Shown here: piece after piece, positions 58,934 through 64,000 of the stretch
Position numbering within the stretch: position 1 is the first letter of the stretch
How the letters are laid out: each line of letters opens with the position of its first letter
Notes under the pieces: model-generated
Seen by the model: the letters and a program-made list of their open reading frames with translations, nothing else
Told to the model about the DNA's origin: nothing
The model's database searches: none
Made by a program: the position numbers and the translations under genes
Assembly (NCBI GenBank): GCA_030604405.1
Contig: JAUVVY010000007.1
Location: 78,532 to 142,531 of the forward strand
Source: a bacterium
GTDB taxonomy: Bacteria > Armatimonadota > Zipacnadia > Zipacnadales > UBA11051
Reading direction: 5' to 3'
DNA length: 64,000 nucleotides

Positions 58934-61012
58934 ATGTCGAAATCAAAGCGCAGCAAAGCGGAGGTTACAAGGGTCGCGATCTATTGCCGCGTGTCGACCG
59001 AAGAGCAAGCTACCGAGGGCTTCAGCATCGGCACTCAGACTAACCTTGCGCAGGAGTGGTGTGAAGGCAATCTTGATGGAAAACGCTATGAAACTGAGGT
59101 CTTTGTCGATGAGGGTCTTGGTGGCAAACTGGGTTGGGAGCCACCCAAACGCGGCCCGCGCAAATATCGCCCCGAGCTTGCACGTCTGGTACAAGCTATC
59201 GAGGCCGGAGACGTCGATTTGGTTATCGTTTATCGACTCGATCGGCTCGCACGGCCGGTGAGGGTGATAGCCAACTTCCTGGAAATCTGCGTCGTGGATA
59301 ACTCGGTGGGTTTTGTAAGCCTGTGCGAGGATATTGACTACTCCAGAGCGGAAGGCCGGCTTCTGGCACATGTCCTAGCGGCGGTGGCTGACCATCAAGC
59401 CGCCATCATCTCCGAAAACGTAAGCAACTCACTGCAGAATCGCAAAAGGGAGGGGCTTCCGCTAGGCACCCACTATGGGTGGCGGCCAGTGCCGCCGGTA
59501 AGTCCTGGCGCCCGCCCGACCATCGAGCCGGAGCCGGAACAAGCGTTTTGGATTCCCAAGATCTACGAATGGTTCCTGCGCGGCTGGGGGGCACGTCGCA
59601 TTGCTAAAGAGTTGGAGTTGCAAGGCGCACCTCTGCACCCGGGCGCAAAGCGCTGGGCCCGAGGGTCCGTCAATTCAATCATTCAGGATCCCCTCAATGC
59701 TGGATATATTCAGATCGAAGACGAGCTGATTCGTGGCCAGCACTACGACCAGCGTGTCATTGAGAAAGAGCTTTTTGACGCAGCACAGTGTGAGCTGGAG
59801 AGCCGACGTCGGGAAGGCCCGATGCGAGCAGATGGCGATCTGCAGCCATTATACAAGGTGGCGCGTTGTGGCCTATGCGGACAGCCTGTTAAGGCAGTGA
59901 GGGTTCGCGTGACCGAAGGGGTGTGTGCGTACCGCTGTCGAGGTTCAGAATGGGACCATAAGGAGACTTGCAGCGGGTGGGCCAAGGACACGCGCCTCGT
60001 AGACCGAGTCGTGTTGAAGCAACTAGCAGCATTTATGGACCGGGCGGAGTTTCAGGAGCTGGTAGCAGAGGAGGCGCGTGAGGAAGTGATGGCGCGCCAA
60101 GTCAAAGGCCTGGAAGCGGAACAAGCCCGTCTGGAACGTGCTGTGGCTCAAAAGACGGAGGAGGAACGAAGGCTATTGCGCATTTACAGCAAGGGCAAAG
60201 TGAGCGAGGACATCTATTATGAACGCTATGAGAGCATCCAGCAGGACAACGCCGAGCTGAATGCACAGTTGGACAGCATTAAGCTGCAGCTTGGTAACGA
60301 ATCGGAGCGGATGAACCTCCTGGCAGAGGTTGAAAGAGCGGTTACTCAGCTCCCGAAGCTATGGGATGAGCTTAACCCCGAAGAAAGGCGGCATCTACTC
60401 CGCGAGGTGATCGAGTACTGCTATGTCCAACCCATCGGCGACAGGAAGCATCGTGTCCGCGTCAAATTCCACTACCTGCCGGAGGTGGCGGAGGACCTAC
60501 CTAATTCCAAATCCCGGATAACAGGTCTTCTCGACGACATCGCGCACGTGAGCGACAGGGAACTAGCTTATCTCACGCTGCGTTCGGACGGCTGGTCAGA
60601 TGAGCAGATCTACAAGCACTGGGAAGTCACGCTCCAGGCAACCTACTATTTGCGAAAGAGTGCTATGAAGCGTTTGCAGGTGGACAGCATTGAAGAGGCG
60701 ATTCGCCTGGCGCGCGGGCGTATTGAGAAGGAACGTGACCAACTCCCCCTGGGTCCTACCGGATGGCACCCTGGCCGTCTTAAGGAGAAGGACCTTCGGC
60801 CTCGGGAAGAAGAGGCACTTGTCCGGTACATCCGAGGTGGTGATGAAGACCAGATCGCGCAGGAGATGGGCCTAAAGGTGAGGAGCGTTGAATTCATGCT
60901 GTACCACGTTCGCAAGACACTCGGCTGCGAGACACTGGCCGATGCGGCGGAGAAGTACCTGGAGCAAAAAGGCGGCCGATTGGCAGGCTATGGAGATCAA
61001 CTCGCTCTGTGA
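58934..61012 (+). CDS. Large serine recombinase with two C-terminal LuxR-type HTH segments
   Basis: A 692-residue recombinase. The resolvase domain has the catalytic serine S21 in VAIYCRVSTEEQATEGFSIG and the arginine motif VYRLDRLARPVRVIANF; it is followed by the recombinase domain (KIYEWFLRGWGARRIAKELE, then DPLNAGYIQIEDE), a zinc ribbon (CGLCGQPVKAVRV ... YRCRGSEWD ... CSG) and a coiled coil (~385-470). Unusually, two helix-turn-helix segments follow: ~538-596 (DRELAYLTLRSDGWSDEQIY) and ~622-682 (LRPREEEALVRYIRGGDEDQ, IAQEMGLKVRSVEFMLYHVR), the second clearly LuxR/GerE-like. ATG at 58934 is preferred (GGAGG 9 bases upstream); the frame is open to 58853. Large serine integrases normally end after the coiled coil. 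Confidence 0.88.
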   Translation: MSKSKRSKAEVTRVAIYCRVSTEEQATEGFSIGTQTNLAQEWCEGNLDGKRYETEVFVDEGLGGKLGWEPPKRGPRKYRPELARLVQAIEAGDVDLVIVYRLDRLARPVRVIANFLEICVVDNSVGFVSLCEDIDYSRAEGRLLAHVLAAVADHQAAIISENVSNSLQNRKREGLPLGTHYGWRPVPPVSPGARPTIEPEPEQAFWIPKIYEWFLRGWGARRIAKELELQGAPLHPGAKRWARGSVNSIIQDPLNAGYIQIEDELIRGQHYDQRVIEKELFDAAQCELESRRREGPMRADGDLQPLYKVARCGLCGQPVKAVRVRVTEGVCAYRCRGSEWDHKETCSGWAKDTRLVDRVVLKQLAAFMDRAEFQELVAEEAREEVMARQVKGLEAEQARLERAVAQKTEEERRLLRIYSKGKVSEDIYYERYESIQQDNAELNAQLDSIKLQLGNESERMNLLAEVERAVTQLPKLWDELNPEERRHLLREVIEYCYVQPIGDRKHRVRVKFHYLPEVAEDLPNSKSRITGLLDDIAHVSDRELAYLTLRSDGWSDEQIYKHWEVTLQATYYLRKSAMKRLQVDSIEEAIRLARGRIEKERDQLPLGPTGWHPGRLKEKDLRPREEEALVRYIRGGDEDQIAQEMGLKVRSVEFMLYHVRKTLGCETLADAAEKYLEQKGGRLAGYGDQLAL

Positions 61013-61403
61013 AGAATGCGCCATCTTGTCGCAGGGCGACCTGCCCAATTGCGCATGATTCCCCTCTTCTGCTGTGCTTCCTCAAAATGACATGTTGTGG
61101 AAATCTGCTTGCAGGAGGGCGTCTCCCCCCCGCTGAAATGGACCGGATATGGAGGTGCGCTCAGGGCTTATGATACGCTTTTTCGGGAGGCACGGGCATC
61201 GGATGATGTATGAATTTGCGGAAAGGGGCCTCATTTGGGGCCACCCGTGTTGCGTTTTGCTGTGACGCAGATCCCAGCTACCGTAGCGGGCGGCCCCATC
61301 ACTGTTTCTGGCCTGGGGCATCTCGCGTCAGAGCATTCATGGGTGACCTGCCCCAATAACGCTACCAATTCTAGTGCGGTAGTCGGGCCCCTTTTACGCA
61401 GCC
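61013..61403. other. Gene-free stretch between recombinase and transposase remnant
   Basis: No intact gene. CCCCGCTGAAATGGACCGG and GGCCCCATCACTG-type sequence may be insertion-sequence end debris, and an end-like GGGCCCCTTTTACGCAGCC lies near 61386. The missing N-terminal half of the transposase is not detectable here. Confidence 0.4.
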
Positions 61404-62030
61404 TTGGGCGGAGGCCCGAGCGGAGCGAATCCCGGAGCCCGGGGGTGGTGCGACTTGCTGGGCCACTACGACCAGTTCATCTCGGCCTGTGACTTCTTCA
61501 CGGTCACCGCGGCAACTCTACGAACCTACTACGTCCTCTTCTTTATCGAGATTGGGACGCGCAGGCTCGTCTTCTGGAACGTCTCTGACTCCCTTGATGG
61601 CATCTGGACGGCACAGCAGTTCCGCAATCTGAGCGTCACCCACGACAATCTCCCACGCTATTTGCTGCATGACCGGGACAGCAAGTTCACCGCTCATGCC
61701 GATGCTCTACTCGGCGATGTCGGCACCGAGGCGATACGGCTCCCGGCGCGCTCGCCAAACTTGAACGCTCATGCTGAACGCTGGATCAGAACGGTGCGAG
61801 ATGAATGTCTGGGCCGCATCATAGGACTCAACGAGATCTATCTACGGTGGGTCCTGACGGAGTTCATCCAATACTATAACGAGCGACGACCGCATCGTTC
61901 ACTGGGGTTGCGGCCACCGGGTGGCCCAGCAGGTTATTCGCGGGAGGGGGAGGTGACGCGCCGTCAGGTCCTCGGCGGCTTGATCACTGACTACTACCGG
62001 AAGGCCGCCCGGCAGCAGGACCAGGGCGTT
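61404..62030 (+). pseudogene. Remnant of an integrase-core (rve, IS3/IS481-like) transposase
   Basis: Only the catalytic half survives. Counting from the GTG at 61404, the DDE triad is D30 (ACDFFTVTA), D90 (LLHDRDSKFTAH) and E125 (NAHAERWIRTV), a classical D-D-35-E spacing, followed by YYNERRPHRSLGLRPPGG and ITDYYRKAARQQ where the family normally ends. The N-terminal helix-turn-helix region and any start site are missing, and the frame runs on without homology to 62348 into the 3' end of tatC. It is a decayed insertion sequence; no inverted ends were found. Confidence 0.75.
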
Positions 62031-62272
62031 GGCGGCTCTTCTCCGCAGCCTCGAGGCGATGGACGGGGCCGGTCATCCGTGCTTCGGCACCCCAACCAAT
62101 CTCCCGTCAGTGACCTTCCTACCCGCCATACTGCCACCCGACCCACCAAGGTGCGCTTCAGGATGTTCTTGAGCGGAGCGTCGCCACCACTTCTAAGCCC
62201 TTGGGCAGTGCCTGTGGGCCCGCGTTCACGGTGTAGACTAGTTTTGGGACCCCACGAGCTCAAGCAGGTCCA

Positions 62273-63253
62273 TCAGCTCTCGCTGCCTGTGCCGTCATCA
62301 TCACCGGGCTGCTGGTCGGCCTCCGGCTGCGCATCGGCCTCGGCGTAGAGCCGCTCGATCTCCCTGTCCATGGCCTCCACCTCGGCCTCCGTCTGCTGGG
62401 CCTCCCGCAGGCTATCGCCGATATCCATCGCCCGCGACTCGCCGCTTGTCGAATCTTCAGCCTGCTGCTGAGGCTTTGCGGCATCGCTAGCAGGCCTGGT
62501 TTTTGCTTGCTGCCTGCAGCGCTGCCTCTGCGCCAACACCGTCAGAGCCAGGCTCAGGAAGTACAGTACCACCATCGGCCCCGCCAACAGCATCATATTG
62601 AAAGGGTCCGGGGTGGGTGTGACCATCGCCGCGATCACCATGATAATGACAATAGCCGAGCGCCAGCTCCCGATAAATGTTGCGCTGGAGACCAGCCCCA
62701 CGCGAGCGAGAAACCACATCACCAGCGGTATCTCAAAGGTCAGGCCGAAGACCAGCAGCAAGCGCATGAAGAAGCGCACATACGACACGAGTATGAACTG
62801 GGGCTCGACCCCGAGCTGGGTGTTGAACCTTATGAGAAAAGCGAAGGCCGCGGGTGTAACAAGATAGCAGAACCCGATGCCGCCGGCAAACAGCAGCACT
62901 GCCATTGGCACCACGAAATAGACGTAGCGGCGTTCGTCGGGCTGCAGCGCCTTCTCGAGAAACTTCCAGCCTTCCCAGGCAATAAAGAAGGACGCCATCA
63001 CAACGCCGCCCAGCAGTGCCACCTGCATCATCAGGAGGATGCCGCCCGCCGGCTCAAAGATGTGGAAGCTGAAGTCCTCCAGCCCGGCCCGCCGTGCGCC
63101 CTCAAGCGCCGGATACTCCAGCCAGCCCATCAGAGTGTTGCGCAACCCCCAGCATATCGCCATCCCAACAACAACGGCGATCACGCAGCGTATGAGTCCC
63201 CCGCGAAACTCTTCGATATGCTCTGCCAGGCTCAGGCTTCTCGGATCGGCCAT
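62273..63253 (-). CDS. tatC: Twin-arginine translocase subunit TatC
   Basis: A 326-residue membrane protein with six helices, the receptor for twin-arginine signal peptides. Typical positions: LAEHIEEFRGGLIRCVIAVV at the N-terminus, FFIAWEGWKFLEKALQPDER, YLVTPAAFAFLIRF, GLTFEIPLVMWFLARVGLVS and MVTPTPDPFNMMLLAGPMVV. The C-terminus is ~70 residues longer than usual, cytoplasmic, glutamine- and glutamate-rich (DIGDSLREAQQTEAEVEAMD). The ATG at 63253 matches the conserved start; the frame is open upstream but encodes a dispersed repeat. No tatA/B gene is adjacent. Its 3' end abuts transposase debris. Confidence 0.95.
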   Translation of the reverse strand: MADPRSLSLAEHIEEFRGGLIRCVIAVVVGMAICWGLRNTLMGWLEYPALEGARRAGLEDFSFHIFEPAGGILLMMQVALLGGVVMASFFIAWEGWKFLEKALQPDERRYVYFVVPMAVLLFAGGIGFCYLVTPAAFAFLIRFNTQLGVEPQFILVSYVRFFMRLLLVFGLTFEIPLVMWFLARVGLVSSATFIGSWRSAIVIIMVIAAMVTPTPDPFNMMLLAGPMVVLYFLSLALTVLAQRQRCRQQAKTRPASDAAKPQQQAEDSTSGESRAMDIGDSLREAQQTEAEVEAMDREIERLYAEADAQPEADQQPGDDDGTGSES

Positions 63254-63486
63254 GTTGTACCATCCACCGGGCGGCTGCCGTTGACGCCTGTCTGGAATTG
63301 ACGTTGCGTTGTTATCCGCGTCGGGCTGCCCTTCGACGTTGCTGCCTTCGACTTGGCTCAGGGCAGGCAGGGCGGCGAGCCAGTCGAACGGGAAAGCCCG
63401 ACCTACGCAGAGGATGGGCATGTCATGGGATGCTCACGTCGCTACCTGTATCAGAGAAATGGGCCCTGGACATGTCCAGGCAGATA
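63254..63486. other. Spacer upstream of tatC with repeat pieces
   Basis: Includes TTCGACTTGGCTCAGGGCAG (63350-63369), GGGAAAGCCCGACCTACG (63390-63407) and the palindrome GGGCCCTGGACATGTCCAGG (63461-63480). No gene seen. Confidence 0.45.
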
Positions 63487-63639
63487 TCAACCGGGGCCGC
63501 TTATCAGTGCCCAGCTGGCAATTGAGTTGCTGCCCGGCAGCAGACTTCGGAGGCTCACGGCCCCATGTGCGGGCGTGACAAGCACCAGGCCGACCGGACT
63601 GACTGCAACAGCTATCGTGCGTCCTGTCTTGCGGCTCAT
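63487..63639 (-). pseudogene. Stub of a secreted DUF6599-like protein gene
   Basis: ATG at 63639 has AGGAG 8 bases upstream and opens a 50-residue frame: signal peptide (TIAVAVSPVGLVLVTPAHGA) then VSLRSLLPGSNSIASWALIS, GPG and a stop. The LLPGxxxIxxW-xLxxGPG pattern is how DUF6599-type secreted proteins begin (continuing elsewhere with YxxxGLYEYIDGGAE). Only the start remains, so this is a truncated gene, possibly cut by the adjoining insertion sequence or repeat. Assignment is tentative. Confidence 0.4.
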
Positions 63640-63756
63640 GAAGGTGTCTCCTGGGGCCGATAAACTCGACCGAAAAGTATGGTGGGATTGGAGGTGATTT
63701 GGGTGGGAGGTGGAATCAGGGATTAGTTCCATTTTGGGGCCTGGGAGAATTGGCCC

Positions 63757-64000
63757 ATGATGAGTTATCGGTCGGATCAGCATAGCCTTTTCGCGGCGGA
63801 TACGCAATACCTGGATTTCGTCGGGGCCGACAGCTTCTACGGCTTCCTGGCCCGACACGGGCGCGAGCTGTTCTGTGACGAGGCTTTCGAGGGGCTTTAC
63901 TGCCCGGATTTCGGCCGGCCCAGCGTGCCGCCGAGTCTGCTTGCGATAGCGCTTCTCTCGCAGGCCCATGATAGGGTCTCGGACGCGCAGGCGACGGACC
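63757..64000 (+). CDS. IS1182-family transposase, 3' end outside window
   Basis: ATG-ATG at 63757/63760 opens a frame that runs off the right edge (81 codons). It reads SDQHSLFAADTQYLDFVGAD, GFLARHGRELFCDEAFEGLY, CPDFGRPSVPPSLLAIALLS, QAHDRVSDAQATD. This is the N-terminal DUF772 region of IS5/IS1182-type DDE transposases; DFGRPSVPPSLLAIALLLQ and RVSD are family hallmarks. The rest of the element and its right end lie outside, and the left inverted repeat could not be identified. Confidence 0.85.
   Translation, partial: MMSYRSDQHSLFAADTQYLDFVGADSFYGFLARHGRELFCDEAFEGLYCPDFGRPSVPPSLLAIALLSQAHDRVSDAQATD

Overview
This 64-kb window is GC-rich bacterial chromosome, most likely from an uncultured diderm. 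A full lipopolysaccharide-transport set (LptA, LptB, LptC and an LptF/G permease) and a TatC point to an outer-membrane-bearing cell. The DUF3084 / YqgF-like gene pair, secreted CBM9, DUF4091, heparinase and HEAT-repeat proteins, and the very heavy load of short dispersed palindromic repeats fit Armatimonadota or a neighbouring phylum. That placement is an inference from gene families, not from a marker tree.

Layout. 1-6.0 kb: secreted or envelope proteins (heparinase-like lyase cut by the left edge, a secreted HEAT protein whose 3' end is duplicated around a 90-bp palindromic element, a small membrane protein, a kelch-type beta-propeller). 6.1-8.9 kb: tRNA-Asp, rimO and an orphan DNA methyltransferase that ends inside a repeat. 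9.0-17.9 kb: ftsK, then a minus-strand operon read GT2 > lptC > lptA > lptB > lptF/G > DUF3084 > YqgF-like. 18.3-23.2 kb: an orphan HicB, a CDP-glucose pair (rfbF, rfbG) and a GT-C membrane glycosyltransferase. 24.2-30.8 kb: a tight minus-strand operon Fe-ADH > MoxR > DUF58 > TgpA-type transglutaminase > holA. 31-35 kb: mgtC behind a consensus promoter and long leader, then a CBM9/DUF4091 glycosidase-like gene split by a frameshift. 35-38.6 kb: a DnaA-box-like cluster, recD2 and a solitary HsdR-N-like nuclease. 39.3-42.1 kb: an ABC-2 exporter with a TPR partner. 42.4-42.65 kb: a probable small RNA gene with consensus promoter and terminator. 43.2-52.6 kb: a large unrecognised protein with winged-helix-like segments, then gltX, thiC, a PpiC/TPR foldase, nadE and rsmI. 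52.7-54.4 kb: a tandem pair of HEAT-repeat genes. 54.9-62.2 kb: an accessory zone with an EamA protein, a DUF2357-EamA chimera, a CGNR-like zinc protein, a tyrosine recombinase, a 52-residue protein, a large serine recombinase with two extra LuxR-type HTH segments, and a transposase remnant. 62.3-64 kb: tatC, a gene stub, and the start of an IS1182-type transposase cut by the right edge.

How it fits together: envelope biogenesis (Lpt, glycan precursor and transfer, TatC, PpiC foldase) and housekeeping (translation, replication, cofactors) are interleaved with repeat-filled spacers. The best candidates for undescribed biology are (i) the spacer repeats, especially a family folding as a three-way junction whose second arm changes sequence between copies while staying paired, (ii) the small RNA at 42.4 kb, and (iii) the recombinase-rich zone at 55-61 kb.
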